From an uncultured Oscillospiraceae bacterium (GTDB lineage Bacteria > Bacillota > Clostridia > Oscillospirales > Oscillospiraceae): 17,051 nucleotides of DNA. The notes beneath the pieces were generated by a model. That model was given only the letters and a program-made list of their open reading frames with translations. It had not been told where the DNA came from and ran no database searches. The translations under genes and the position numbers were made by a program. The stretch spans positions 1 through 17,051 of the forward strand of contig CAKTOB010000039.1 of assembly GCA_934589525.1 (NCBI GenBank), read 5' to 3'. Shown in pieces: positions 5,948-14,100 of this stretch; within the stretch, counting starts at the first letter, position 1, and the number at the start of each line of letters is the position of its first letter.

Positions 5948-5950
5948 CAT
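5930..5950. promoter_or_regulatory. Operator-like palindrome over the brnQ -35 box
   Basis: Arms ATGTTCACAA (5930-5939) and TTGTAAACAT (5941-5950) are inverted repeats with one mismatch around a single central base. The position, across the spacer and -35 box, is that of a repressor site. The cognate regulator is not recognised. Confidence 0.6.
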
Positions 5951-5952
5951 TT

Positions 5953-6008
5953 ATTTTTCAAAATCGTAAATATTTTTATGAAAATCTCTACCATTTTCAC
6001 TGAAAATG
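5953..6008. promoter_or_regulatory. AT-rich CodY-like sites upstream of brnQ
   Basis: On the minus strand the 15-mer at 5972-5986 matches 12 of 15 positions of the CodY consensus AATTTTCWGAAAATT. A weaker site lies at 5953-5967, and a perfect palindrome CATTTTCA/TGAAAATG surrounds position 6000 (5992-6008). brnQ is a known CodY target in several Firmicutes, but AT-rich DNA makes chance matches likely. Confidence 0.35.
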
Positions 6009-6074
6009 AAAATATTGAAAAATTTCCACCGGGACAGCCTTTCCCATGCCGGGGCGTTTTCCCGGCGGCGGGGC

Positions 6075-6115
6075 AAAAAAGCCCCTGAAGAAAGGGGTGT
6101 GCCTTTCTTCAGGGG
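6075..6115 (-). terminator. Intrinsic terminator of the zinc-ribbon membrane gene
   Basis: Perfect 14-bp arms CCCCTGAAGAAAGG (6082-6095) and CCTTTCTTCAGGGG (6102-6115) with a six-base loop, followed on the minus strand by CTTTTTT. It ends the gene at 6129-6542 and insulates brnQ from it. Confidence 0.9.
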
Positions 6116-6128
6116 ATGAAAATCGAAA

Positions 6129-6542
6129 TCAGGTTTTGCGGATGAATTTCTCCTTGCACCTGGGGCAGGTGATGGAGATCTTGCCCTTGCCCCGGGGGAC
6201 CCGGACGGTCTGGCGGCATTTGGGGCAGTCAAAGTACCGGTTGTTCCGGTCCTTCAGCCGGTCAAAGATCAGCAGGAACTTCCGGTTCTCCTGGTAGCGC
6301 TTATAGGTATTCCGGGACAGGGCCCGGAAAATGGCCCAGAACATCAGCGCATAGCTCAGCGCCCAGAATACGGTGCGGATGCCCACGTTCCGGAACATGG
6401 ACGAGAGAATGCAGGCCACCAATCCGGTGCACAGGATCACCATATTCAGCCGGTCAGAGCCGTAGCGGCCATACATAAAGCTGCGCATTCCGGCGGAGAA
6501 TCGGGCACCGGCCTGCCGCAGCCACAAAGACAGTTTATCCAT
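6129..6542 (-). CDS. Small membrane protein with C-terminal zinc ribbon
   Basis: A 137-residue protein with two hydrophobic segments (about 33-50 and 56-75), a basic linker, and a C-terminal CPKC...CPRC pair spaced by 16 residues, which should bind one zinc ion as a zinc-ribbon finger facing the cytoplasm. I know of no defined function for this arrangement; similar small proteins are usually left as hypothetical or zinc-ribbon domain proteins. The start at 6542 has AGGTGA upstream. It has its own promoter (6584-6611) and terminator and is divergent from the GH25 gene across about 185 bases. A role in envelope biology is suggested only by neighbours. Confidence 0.8.
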   Translation of the reverse strand: MDKLSLWLRQAGARFSAGMRSFMYGRYGSDRLNMVILCTGLVACILSSMFRNVGIRTVFWALSYALMFWAIFRALSRNTYKRYQENRKFLLIFDRLKDRNNRYFDCPKCRQTVRVPRGKGKISITCPRCKEKFIRKT

Positions 6543-6583
6543 AAAATCACCTTTGCCAATAGGGAAATCAATTTGTAAGTCCT

Positions 6584-6611
6584 ATTATATTGCGAATTTC
6601 GGGAATTTCAA
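6584..6611 (-). promoter_or_regulatory. Promoter of the zinc-ribbon membrane gene
   Basis: Minus-strand -10 TATAAT (6584-6589) and -35 TTGAAA (6606-6611) with a 16-base spacer, about 40 bases before the start codon. Confidence 0.65.
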
Positions 6612-6669
6612 CCGTCCGGGTGCAGAATTAACGGATTGTTTAAGATTGGCTTATGACTTAAAAATTTTA

Positions 6670-6698
6670 TTGGCGAAACGGGGGAATTATGATATAAT
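6670..6698 (+). promoter_or_regulatory. Promoter of the GH25 gene
   Basis: A perfect -10 TATAAT (6693-6698) with a TG extension (6690-6691), and a weak -35 TTGGCG (6670-6675) 17 bases upstream. Confidence 0.65.
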
Positions 6699-6727
6699 AA
6701 GAAGAAGTCACTCGAAAGGAGAACCCC

Positions 6728-7636
6728 ATGGAGCCGAAGCGAAAAAAACAGATGAAGCCGGAGCTCATCATCGTTCTGGTGGCCATTGTCAGTGCCCTGA
6801 CGCTTATGGGGATGCTGATCGCCTGTATTCCCTATTACGACCAGGAGACGGACCCGGAACCCATGCTCCAGCAGCACCACGAGCAGGTCCAGGAAAGCCG
6901 GGAGCCCGAGCCGGAGACCCAGGAAACCCTACCCCCCACCATTCCGCCGGAGGCCAACCCCTATATCAAGCGGGATTTTCAGTATGACAAAAACAATTAC
7001 CTGATCTGCACCAAGCAGGACAGCTATCCCGGGGTGGACGTATCCTCCTTCCAGGGGGAGATCAACTGGCAGCGGGTGAAGGATTCCGGCATTCGCTTCG
7101 CCATGATCCGCCTGGGCTACCGGGGCTACGGCAAAGCCGGAAACATGGTAGAAGACGAGTACGCCCGGCGCAATCTGGAGGGTGCCCGAAAGGCCGGGCT
7201 GGAGGTGGGGGCCTACTTCTTCTCCCAGGCCACAAGCATTGACGAGGTGGACGACGAGATCTTCTTCTTCATGCAGACCCTGGGGGACTTTGAGCTCACC
7301 ATGCCTATAGTTTTAGACTGGGAGTATATTTCCGACACCGCCCGGACGGCCCATGTGGATGCCCGGACCTTGACGGACATGCAGAAGCACTTCTGCAAGA
7401 CCATGGTGGATTTTGGCTACAGCCCCATGGTGTATTTTAACTGGCATCTGGCGGACAACACCCTGTATCTTCAGGAACTGGAGGACTATCCCTTCTGGTT
7501 GGCCTTCTATCAGAACCGCATGACCTATCCCTTCCGGGTGGAAATGTGGCAGTACACCTGCACCGGACGTGTCCCCGGCATCGCCGGAGACGTGGACATC
7601 AACGTCTACATGCCGGACCCAACGAAACTTCAATAA
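6728..7636 (+). CDS. Membrane-anchored GH25 muramidase (lysozyme-like)
   Basis: This 302-residue protein has a basic N-terminus, one signal-anchor helix (about 12-33), a Pro/Glu/Gln-rich linker (about 40-78) and a GH25 domain (about 98-298) that should cut the beta-1,4 bond of peptidoglycan outside the membrane. Visible motifs are GVDVSSFQGEINW with D104, AMIRLGYRGYG, the catalytic D-x-E motif PIVLDWEY with D197 and E199, then MWQYT (273-277) and GDVDINVY near the end, a textbook GH25 pattern. The start at 6728 has AAAGGAG six bases upstream. There is no choline- or SH3-type wall-binding domain; the anchor takes that place. A prophage lysin is unlikely given the anchor and lack of a phage context; a role in wall remodelling is inferred. 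Confidence 0.92.
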   Translation: MEPKRKKQMKPELIIVLVAIVSALTLMGMLIACIPYYDQETDPEPMLQQHHEQVQESREPEPETQETLPPTIPPEANPYIKRDFQYDKNNYLICTKQDSYPGVDVSSFQGEINWQRVKDSGIRFAMIRLGYRGYGKAGNMVEDEYARRNLEGARKAGLEVGAYFFSQATSIDEVDDEIFFFMQTLGDFELTMPIVLDWEYISDTARTAHVDARTLTDMQKHFCKTMVDFGYSPMVYFNWHLADNTLYLQELEDYPFWLAFYQNRMTYPFRVEMWQYTCTGRVPGIAGDVDINVYMPDPTKLQ

Positions 7637-7647
7637 CGTATAAATTT

Positions 7648-7676
7648 ACCGCCCCGGTTTTTTGAGCCGGGGCGGT
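7648..7676. terminator. Hairpin terminator between convergent genes
   Basis: Perfect 10-bp arms ACCGCCCCGG (7648-7657) and CCGGGGCGGT (7667-7676). The tail is AT-rich on both strands (TATTATATT on plus, AAATTTATA on minus) rather than a clean T-run. It sits in the 46-base gap between the GH25 stop and the glycosyltransferase stop and probably serves both. Confidence 0.75.
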
Positions 7677-7682
7677 ATTATA

Positions 7683-8627
7683 TTAGAGGTTTCTTAGTTT
7701 TTCCGCCTTTTCATTGGCGGCGCGGATCAGGTTGATCTCAAAATCCTGCCGGTTCTTCTGCCGGATGGTCTCCAAAATCAGACCGGAAAAGAGGGCTTGG
7801 AGGCTGGCCATCACCGTAAAGCCGCAGACGATCAGGGTGGGGAAGTTCGGCACCAGGCCGGTCTGGGCATAGGTGTTCAGCACGGGAATAAAGAACAGGG
7901 CCGCCAGCGCAAAGAGGAAGGCCGCAATGATGCTGAAGAAGCCCAGGGGCTTGTAGACCCGGTAGAGCCTGGCGATGGTCCTGAGGACCTTGAAGCCGTC
8001 GGAATAGGTGTTCAACTTGGAAACGCTGCCCTCGGGCCGGTCCCGGTAGCCGATGATGACGTTTTCCAGGTGCATATTGGCGTTGACGGCGTGGATGCTC
8101 ATTTCCGTCTCGATTTCAAAGCCCTTGGAGATCACCGGGAAGGTTTTTACGAACTCATAGCTGAAGGCCCGGTAGCCCGTCATAATGTCCTTGATGTTGT
8201 TGCGGAACAGCAGCTGGATGCTGCCCCGGACCAGGCGGTTGCCCAGATTGTGGAAAGGCCGGGTGTTTTCCGTAAAATAGGTGGAGGAGAGTCGGTCACC
8301 TACCACCATGTCCGCCTGCTGCTCCAGCACCAGCCGGGCCATTTCCGGGGCATCCTCCGCGGGGTAGGTGTCGTCCCCGTCGGCCATGATGTAGCACTGG
8401 GCGTCGATCTCCCGGAACATCCGGCGGATGACGTTGCCCTTGCCCTGCATGTATTCGTTGCGGACCACGGCCCCGGCCTTTTGGGCCAGCTCCGCGGTGC
8501 GGTCGGTGGAATTGTTGTTGTAGACGTAGACCACTGCCTCCGGCAGCACCCGCTTAAAGTCGGAGACCACCTTTTCTACGGTCTTTTCCTCATTATAGCA
8601 GGGGATCAGTACGGCGATTTTATCCAT
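7683..8627 (-). CDS. Family 2 glycosyltransferase, DPM/GtrB-like
   Basis: A 314-residue protein with an N-terminal GT-A domain and two C-terminal transmembrane helices (about 228-250 and 262-286). Motifs include VLIPCYNEEKTV (6-17), NNNSTDRT (37-44), the metal-binding DGDDTYP with D83 and D85, and MTGYRAFS (149-156), as in polyprenyl-phosphate mannose/glucose synthases. The likely reaction moves a sugar from a nucleotide donor to undecaprenyl phosphate at the inner membrane face. The start at 8627 overlaps the end of the upstream membrane gene by eight bases (ATGGATAA), with GGAGG inside that gene, so translation should be coupled. The partner may use the lipid-linked sugar outside the membrane; this is inference. 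Confidence 0.88.
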   Translation of the reverse strand: MDKIAVLIPCYNEEKTVEKVVSDFKRVLPEAVVYVYNNNSTDRTAELAQKAGAVVRNEYMQGKGNVIRRMFREIDAQCYIMADGDDTYPAEDAPEMARLVLEQQADMVVGDRLSSTYFTENTRPFHNLGNRLVRGSIQLLFRNNIKDIMTGYRAFSYEFVKTFPVISKGFEIETEMSIHAVNANMHLENVIIGYRDRPEGSVSKLNTYSDGFKVLRTIARLYRVYKPLGFFSIIAAFLFALAALFFIPVLNTYAQTGLVPNFPTLIVCGFTVMASLQALFSGLILETIRQKNRQDFEINLIRAANEKAEKLRNL

Positions 8628-9909
8628 GGGTCTTCACCTCCTGGGGGGTATGAAGGGAATAGGCAATGAAGCCCGTCAGGGCCAGAATAGCGGCGCAGAG
8701 GTTTCGGTGGGTCATCCAGTAATGGACGGCGGAGTGGTTTTGAATCAGGGCGTACCACACGAAGGGCACCAGGAAGCACAGGAGCATCGGCAGGGCCAGA
8801 CCCTTTTCCGGTCGGAACACATAGTGCTTCCGAAGCAGCAGCCACAAAACCGCAGCCACAAGAGTAAGGGCCAGAAGGATGTAGGCCGGGGTTTTGTAGG
8901 CGGAGAGATTTTTGAGAATGACCTGCAAAAGGCCCACCTGTCCCGCCCCCTCGCTGCCTGCGAGCTGGTTGTTGGACCGGTACTGGACCTGGGTCATGGC
9001 ATCGGAGAGGACGTTCTGGCCTGTGATCAGGCTGGCCGCCAGCCACTTGCCGCTCCACATGCCGCCGTAGCCAAAGGCCCAGGCAGCCCCGGAGCCGATA
9101 CAGCCCACAAGGGCCTTGGGGCCTCGCTGCTTTCCCAGGAGTACCTGGATGGTCAGGCACACCCCCACCGCCGCGGCGGGGTAGGTGAGGAAGTCAAAAA
9201 AGGCGGTGGCAATGCCCAGAAATAAAAACACCAGATAGCCCCAGTCCTTGTCCCAGGTCTCAAAGTGCAGCATCACCAGGGCCCCGCCCAGGGTGATGAG
9301 ATACATGCTGGTGTATTGCAGGCTCATGGCGGTGGTGATGGGGTTGAGGGCGGCGATCATCAGGGCCATGGGAATGGCCAGCCGCAGACCGCCCTTCCGG
9401 TAGGCCAGCAGCAGCACCGCCAGGGTAAGGCACATCTGGAAGCAGGCATCCATGGCCCGGATCTGGGGCAGGGTGAAAAACAGCAGCAGGGGCTTTAAAA
9501 ACAGCAGATAGCCCCCCCAGTACCGGGCGTAGGACAGCACGGGGCCCTCATACTCCCCGTAAACATAGCGGATCAGGGATTCGCTGGGGTTCCATTTTTC
9601 CGGGGAAAACTCCACCCGGGCGTGGAGCATGGCATCCTTTAAGGGATTGCCGGTGCCCTTGTAAATGGCGCTTTGGAGCATGATGCAGTCCGTATAGCCG
9701 TCTAACCGGGTGGTGGCGTCGTCCGGCGGGCACCAGTAGAAGCCGTGGCCCTCGTTTTCAAACAGAGGCCGGCTCTCGTCCACCTTGGTGTGCATCCGGC
9801 CCACCGGCAGGACATAGACCGCGGCCATCAGCAAGACCCCGACCAGAATGGAGAGGATCAGAAAGTCCACACAGCGGAACGCCTTGACCCACAATTTATT
9901 TTTGTTCAT
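8620..9909 (-). CDS. Polytopic membrane protein, possible GT-C-type transferase
   Basis: A 429-residue protein with about ten hydrophobic segments and one large loop after the first helix (about residues 30-130, containing WCPPDDATTRLDGYTDC). A long hydrophilic loop after the first helix and an array of helices is the general layout of GT-C lipid-sugar-dependent transferases, and the gene is translationally coupled to a lipid-sugar synthase. However, I see no family signature that proves it. I chose ATG 9909 (MNKNKLWVKAF); the frame stays open to a TTG at 9972 that lies in the -35 region. An AGAAAG/CTTTCT mini-hairpin lies just before the start, over the weak AAAGGG ribosome binding site. Alternative reading: an oligosaccharide transport or modification membrane protein. 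Confidence 0.75.
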   Translation of the reverse strand: MNKNKLWVKAFRCVDFLILSILVGVLLMAAVYVLPVGRMHTKVDESRPLFENEGHGFYWCPPDDATTRLDGYTDCIMLQSAIYKGTGNPLKDAMLHARVEFSPEKWNPSESLIRYVYGEYEGPVLSYARYWGGYLLFLKPLLLFFTLPQIRAMDACFQMCLTLAVLLLAYRKGGLRLAIPMALMIAALNPITTAMSLQYTSMYLITLGGALVMLHFETWDKDWGYLVFLFLGIATAFFDFLTYPAAAVGVCLTIQVLLGKQRGPKALVGCIGSGAAWAFGYGGMWSGKWLAASLITGQNVLSDAMTQVQYRSNNQLAGSEGAGQVGLLQVILKNLSAYKTPAYILLALTLVAAVLWLLLRKHYVFRPEKGLALPMLLCFLVPFVWYALIQNHSAVHYWMTHRNLCAAILALTGFIAYSLHTPQEVKTHG

Positions 9910-9943
9910 AGGAAGAAAGCCCTTTCTAATTCGCTTTGAGCCT

Positions 9944-9972
9944 ACTATACAGCATATTTCCCGAAAAAGCAA
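9944..9972 (-). promoter_or_regulatory. Promoter of the membrane protein-glycosyltransferase operon
   Basis: Minus-strand -10 TATAGT (9944-9949) and -35 TTGCTT (9967-9972) with a 17-base spacer, about 35 bases before the start codon at 9909. Confidence 0.55.
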
Positions 9973-10058
9973 GACAAGGCTGGGAAAGAGGCCTCGTTCC
10001 TCTGTAAGGTATGTGTGAAATCCGCCGTTCGGTTTCCATTATTTTTGGGGATTTTTAC

Positions 10059-10087
10059 TTGACAATTGCCTCTCGGGCCGATACAAT
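10059..10087 (+). promoter_or_regulatory. Promoter of rny
   Basis: Consensus -35 TTGACA (10059-10064), 17-base spacer, -10 TACAAT (10082-10087). The start is near 10094, leaving a leader of about 175 bases. Confidence 0.8.
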
Positions 10088-10093
10088 AAGGTG

Positions 10094-10269
10094 AGATGTG
10101 GGCGGCTCTTTGCGGGCGGCTCCCTTACCGGCGCGTGAGCCGGGTTTGCGTTTTGCGCCTTGTGGCGTTTTGCGATAGATTGGCATTTGCCAAAATCAGC
10201 TCAATTTCACATGGAACGATCCGCAGCCCTCCTGCGCCAATTTTACGGAAGGAGGTGCGTTGTGGAATT
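10094..10269 (+). other. Long structured 5' leader of rny
   Basis: The leader contains a direct repeat GGCGGCTC (10101-10108 and 10115-10122), a CCGGC/GCCGG hairpin (10128-10143), a direct repeat GCGTTTTGCG (10148-10157 and 10165-10174) and a TTGGC/GCCAA hairpin (10180-10193). No known riboswitch fold was recognised. Such a leader may be a target of RNase Y itself, but that is a guess. Confidence 0.45.
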
Positions 10270-11820
10270 ATGGAATGGTATACGATTTTAGCAATCGTTC
10301 TAGGCGTTCTTGCGGCCGCTGCGGTGGCGTTTTTCGGGGGGATCATGTACCGGAAGAAAATCGCCGAGCGGGAAATCGGTTCTGCCGAGGCAGAGGCGAC
10401 CCGCCTGATCAACGAAGCCATCCGAAACGGTGAAAACCGGAAGAAGGAAATGCTGCTGGAAGCCAAAGACGAGATCCATAAATCCCGCACAGAACACGAC
10501 AGAGAAGTCAAAGAGCGCCGTGCCGAACTGACCAAACAGGAACGCCGGCTTGAGCAAAAAGAAACCACCCTGGACAAGAAAACTGAAGCCTTTGAACGCA
10601 AAGAGGAAGACCTGAACCGCCGATTGGCCGCGGTGGCCCAGACCCAGGCGGAGGCGGAAAAAATCCGCCAGCAGCAGCTGGAGACCCTGGAGCAGCTTTC
10701 CGGTCTGACCCAGGACCAGGCCAAGCAGTATCTGCTTGACAGCATCGAAAACGACGTCCGTCACGAGGCCGCTATGAAGATCAAGGAGATCGAGCAGCAG
10801 CTCAAAGACGAGGCCGAGGAAAAGGGCCGGGAGATCATCGCCACAGCCATTCAGCGCTGTGCCGCGGACCACGCCGCCGAGACCACCGTCTCCGTGGTGG
10901 CCCTGCCCAACGACGAAATGAAGGGCCGCATCATCGGTCGGGAGGGCCGGAACATCCGGACTCTGGAGACCATCACCGGTGTGGACCTGATCATTGACGA
11001 CACCCCGGAAGCCATCACCGTATCCAGCTTTGACCCGGTCCGCCGGGAGGTGGCAAGACTTGCCCTGGAAAAGCTGATCGTTGACGGCCGCATCCATCCC
11101 ACCCGCATTGAGGACATGGTGGAAAAGGCCCGGAAGGAAGTGGACCGCACCATCCGTGAAGAGGGCGAGCGGGCCTGCTACGAGACCGGCGTTCACAACC
11201 TGAACCCGGAGCTTATCAAGATCCTGGGCCGTCAGAAGTACCGTACTTCCTACGGTCAGAACGTGCTGAACCACTCCATTGAGGTGGCCCATATCGCGGG
11301 GCTCATGGCCTCGGAGCTGGGTGTGGACGTGGCCCTTGCCAAGCGGGCGGGCCTGCTTCACGACCTGGGCAAGGCCATCGACCATGAGGTAGAGGGCAGC
11401 CATGTGCAGCTGGGCGCAGATCTGGCCCGGAAGTACAAGGAAAATCCCGTGGTCATCAACGCCATTGAGGCCCACCACGGAGACGTGGAGCCCAAGACCG
11501 TCATCGCCGTGCTGATCCAGGCCGCAGATGCCATTTCCGCCGCCCGTCCCGGTGCCCGCAGAGAGAATGTGGAAAACTACATTCGCCGTCTGCAAAAGCT
11601 GGAAGAACTCACCGGCTCTTATCCCGGTGTGGAAAAGGCTTACGCCATCCAGGCCGGTCGGGAAGTCCGCATTATGGTCAAGCCCGAGGTGGTCTCCGAG
11701 GACAACATGATCCTACTGGCCCGGGACATTGCCAAGAAGATCGAAGCCGAGCTGGAATACCCCGGCCAGATCAAGGTCAACGTCATTCGGGAAACCAAGG
11801 CTGTGGAATTTGCAAAATAA
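10270..11820 (+). CDS. rny: Ribonuclease Y
   Basis: This 516-residue endoribonuclease starts mRNA decay in many Gram-positive bacteria. Domain order: N-terminal membrane helix (about 4-25), a long charged coiled coil (about 28-195), a KH RNA-binding domain with [10 protein letters not shown] (219-228), and an HD metal-phosphohydrolase domain with the catalytic H364-D365 pair in [11 protein letters not shown] and a second AHHGD motif (401-405). The length matches family members of about 520 residues. I chose ATG 10270 ([10 protein letters not shown]); AAGGAGGTG ends about 12 bases upstream, rather far, and the upstream open frame from 10096 is not conserved. It has its own strong promoter and a strong terminator at 11827-11862, so it is a single-gene unit. 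Confidence 0.96.
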   Translation: MEWYTILAIVLGVLAAAAVAFFGGIMYRKKIAEREIGSAEAEATRLINEAIRNGENRKKEMLLEAKDEIHKSRTEHDREVKERRAELTKQERRLEQKETTLDKKTEAFERKEEDLNRRLAAVAQTQAEAEKIRQQQLETLEQLSGLTQDQAKQYLLDSIENDVRHEAAMKIKEIEQQLKDEAEEKGREIIATAIQRCAADHAAETTVSVVALPNDEMKGRIIGREGRNIRTLETITGVDLIIDDTPEAITVSSFDPVRREVARLALEKLIVDGRIHPTRIEDMVEKARKEVDRTIREEGERACYETGVHNLNPELIKILGRQKYRTSYGQNVLNHSIEVAHIAGLMASELGVDVALAKRAGLLHDLGKAIDHEVEGSHVQLGADLARKYKENPVVINAIEAHHGDVEPKTVIAVLIQAADAISAARPGARRENVENYIRRLQKLEELTGSYPGVEKAYAIQAGREVRIMVKPEVVSEDNMILLARDIAKKIEAELEYPGQIKVNVIRETKAVEFAK

Positions 11821-11826
11821 GCATTT

Positions 11827-11862
11827 CGCCTCCGAAAGCTACTGCTTTCGGAGGCGTTTTTT
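11827..11862 (+). terminator. Intrinsic terminator of rny
   Basis: Perfect 13-bp arms CGCCTCCGAAAGC (11827-11839) and GCTTTCGGAGGCG (11844-11856), four-base loop, followed by TTTTTT. Confidence 0.95.
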
Positions 11863-11935
11863 ATGTTTGGGTCCGATGGTGCCGCCTTAAATTTCTGAAA
11901 TCCGGCATAAAAGGCTAGAAATTTTCCACAAACTG

Positions 11936-11944
11936 TGGTAGAAT
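11936..11944 (+). promoter_or_regulatory. Possible extended -10 promoter of the U32 gene
   Basis: TGGTAGAAT forms an extended -10 element about 33 bases before the chosen start. No good -35 box is visible 17 bases upstream, so this is tentative. Confidence 0.4.
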
Positions 11945-11976
11945 GTGATTAAGTATACCATATGGAGAGGATACCT

Positions 11977-14061
11977 ATGTTGGAATTGCTGGCCCCTGCG
12001 GGGTCGATGGATGCGCTGCGGGCTGCGGTGCAGAACGGTGCCAATGCGGTTTACTTAGGCGTTGGAACTTTTAACGCCCGGCAAAGCGCAAAGAATTTTA
12101 CGGTGGATACCCTGGCAGAGGCCCTGCGGTACTGTCATGTCCGGGGGGTGCAGGTCCACCTGACCTTGAATACCCTGGTGACGGACCGGGAGCTGCAGCA
12201 GGTGCGGGATCTCATCCGCACCGCCGCCCAGGCGGGGGTGGATGCCTTTATCGTCCAGGACTGGGGCGTGGTGCAGCTGTGCCGCCAGATCGCCCCCCAT
12301 GTACCCATTCACGGCTCCACCCAGATGACGGTCCACTCTCTGGCCGGTGTCCAGCTGTGCGCCGCCATGGGCATGTCCCGGGTGGTGCTGAGCCGGGAAC
12401 TGAACCGGCAGGAAATCGCCTACATCTGCGAAAATGCCCCTATTGAAATTGAGATTTTCGGCCACGGTGCCCTGTGTATGTGCTATTCCGGCCAGTGCTA
12501 TCTGTCTGCCATGATCGGCTCCCGGTCCGGCAACCGGGGCCGCTGTGCCCAGCCCTGCCGCCAGAGCTACGGCTATTCCCGCTGGGAAAACAAGTACCCC
12601 CTGAGCCTCAAGGACAACTGCCTGGTACAGTATGTGGAGCAGATCAAAAAGATGGGGGTGGCCTCTTTAAAGCTGGAGGGCCGGATGAAGCGGCCAGAGT
12701 ATGTGGCCGCCGTGACCCAGGTCTACCGCCAGGCCATTGACGGGGCCCCGGTGACCCAGGAGATGATGGATACCCTCTTGGCGGCCTTCAACCGCCAGGG
12801 CTTTACCGCCGGGTACTATACCGGCAAAGTGGATCAGAAAATGTTCGGCGTTCATGAGGACGTGCCGGAGGATGCGAAGTTCTTGCAGGCCTGCCGCCAG
12901 AGCTATGAAAGCGGCGAGGCTCCTCTGGTGGATGTCAAATTCCGGGCGGTGGTCACGGTGGACGGCAGCAGTCTCACGGCCACGGACCAGGAGGGCCACA
13001 TGTGCATGGCCCAGGGGCCGGTGCCGGAGCGGGCGATGAATGTGCCCCTGACAGGGAAGGCTCTGGCCCAGCGCATCGGCAAAACCGGGGGCACCCCCTT
13101 CCGCTGTGTGGAGGTGCGGACCCAGGTGGACCCAGGGCTCATGCTCCCGGCCTCTGCCATCAACGCCATGCGCCGGGACGTGCTCAACCAGATGACCGCC
13201 ATCCGGGCCAGACGTTCGGACCATCCCGTGCGCCGGGCCAAGGAGGTTCCTTATATCAAGGGCCCCACGGACCAGCCCGGGCTCACGGTCCAGGTGTCCA
13301 GCCTGGAACAGCTGACCCCCCGGCTTTTGGAGTCCGAGGTCAGTATGCTCTATGTACCCCTGCACCTGCTGGCGGCGGATGCCAAGCTCTGCAAGCTTTT
13401 GGCCGCCCGGGGCCGGGTGGCGGCGGTGCTGCCCAGAATCGTCCATGACGATGAGCTGCCCCGGCTCCGCAACCGCATGAGCCAGGTTAGGACTTTGGGC
13501 ATCCGGGACTGTCTGGTGGGCAATATGGGTCTGCTGATCCCCGCCATGGAGGCCGGATTCCGGCTGCGGGGAGACTTTGGCCTGAACATTTTCAATTCCG
13601 TCTCCGCAAACGTGGCCCGGGAGCTGAAGCTGTCCTCGGCCACCCTGAGCTTTGAAATGACCCTGCCCCAGGTCCGGGACATCAGCAAGGCCGTGAACAT
13701 GGAGCTCATCGCCTATGGCCGACTGCCCCTGATGATCACGGAGCAGTGCCTCATTAAAAACAAAACCGGGGAGTGCGCCTGTCAAAGCGGCGTTCCCGTG
13801 AAGCTGACGGACAAAACCGGTGCGGATTTCCCGGTGATGAAGGAAGCGGACACCTGCCGCTCGGTGCTCCTCAACGGCAAAAAGCTCTACTGGCTGGACC
13901 GCCAGAACGACCTGGCCAAGCTGGGCCTGTGGGCCATCCGCCTGAATTTCACCACGGAAAACGCCCGGGAGGTAGACCGGGTCCTGGAAGAATACTTAGT
14001 CCCCACCTCCTTCGACCCCGGTGCCTGCACCAGAGGGCTGTACCTGCGGGGCGTGGAGTAA
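11977..14061 (+). CDS. Peptidase U32 family protein, RlhA-like
   Basis: A 694-residue protein of the U32 family. Despite the name, characterised members (RlhA, TrhP, UbiU/V) are iron-sulfur proteins that hydroxylate RNA bases or quinone precursors. The N-terminus MLELLAPAGSMDALRAAVQNGA is typical. The core motif EIEIFGHGALCMCYSGQCY (about 157-175) and GNRGRCAQPCR (185-195) supply the conserved cysteines (C167, C174, C190, C194) that fit cluster binding. The long C-terminal part, about 300 residues beyond the core, matches the size of RlhA (23S rRNA C2501 hydroxylation) rather than the shorter TrhP. I chose ATG 11977 because AGAGG sits six bases upstream; an in-frame ATG at 11962 would put that site inside the gene. 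Exact substrate is not certain. Confidence 0.9.
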   Translation: MLELLAPAGSMDALRAAVQNGANAVYLGVGTFNARQSAKNFTVDTLAEALRYCHVRGVQVHLTLNTLVTDRELQQVRDLIRTAAQAGVDAFIVQDWGVVQLCRQIAPHVPIHGSTQMTVHSLAGVQLCAAMGMSRVVLSRELNRQEIAYICENAPIEIEIFGHGALCMCYSGQCYLSAMIGSRSGNRGRCAQPCRQSYGYSRWENKYPLSLKDNCLVQYVEQIKKMGVASLKLEGRMKRPEYVAAVTQVYRQAIDGAPVTQEMMDTLLAAFNRQGFTAGYYTGKVDQKMFGVHEDVPEDAKFLQACRQSYESGEAPLVDVKFRAVVTVDGSSLTATDQEGHMCMAQGPVPERAMNVPLTGKALAQRIGKTGGTPFRCVEVRTQVDPGLMLPASAINAMRRDVLNQMTAIRARRSDHPVRRAKEVPYIKGPTDQPGLTVQVSSLEQLTPRLLESEVSMLYVPLHLLAADAKLCKLLAARGRVAAVLPRIVHDDELPRLRNRMSQVRTLGIRDCLVGNMGLLIPAMEAGFRLRGDFGLNIFNSVSANVARELKLSSATLSFEMTLPQVRDISKAVNMELIAYGRLPLMITEQCLIKNKTGECACQSGVPVKLTDKTGADFPVMKEADTCRSVLLNGKKLYWLDRQNDLAKLGLWAIRLNFTTENAREVDRVLEEYLVPTSFDPGACTRGLYLRGVE

Positions 14062-14100
14062 TGTTTTGTTTTCAGAGGAACGTATCGAAAAGGCGACCTT

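Noticed and set aside
10211..10291. Short upstream frame overlapping the rny start
   Set aside because: There is no ribosome binding site before its ATG and the peptide has no known counterpart; it may be chance.
10300..11595. Long minus-strand open frame (431 codons) opposite rny
   Set aside because: It lies fully inside the clear RNase Y gene and reflects GC-rich codon bias; the product has no recognisable domain and there is no ribosome binding site or promoter.
12667..13785. Minus-strand open frame (372 codons) opposite the U32 gene
   Set aside because: Shadow of a well-supported gene; composition is His/Gly/Gln-rich as expected from antisense of GC-rich codons.
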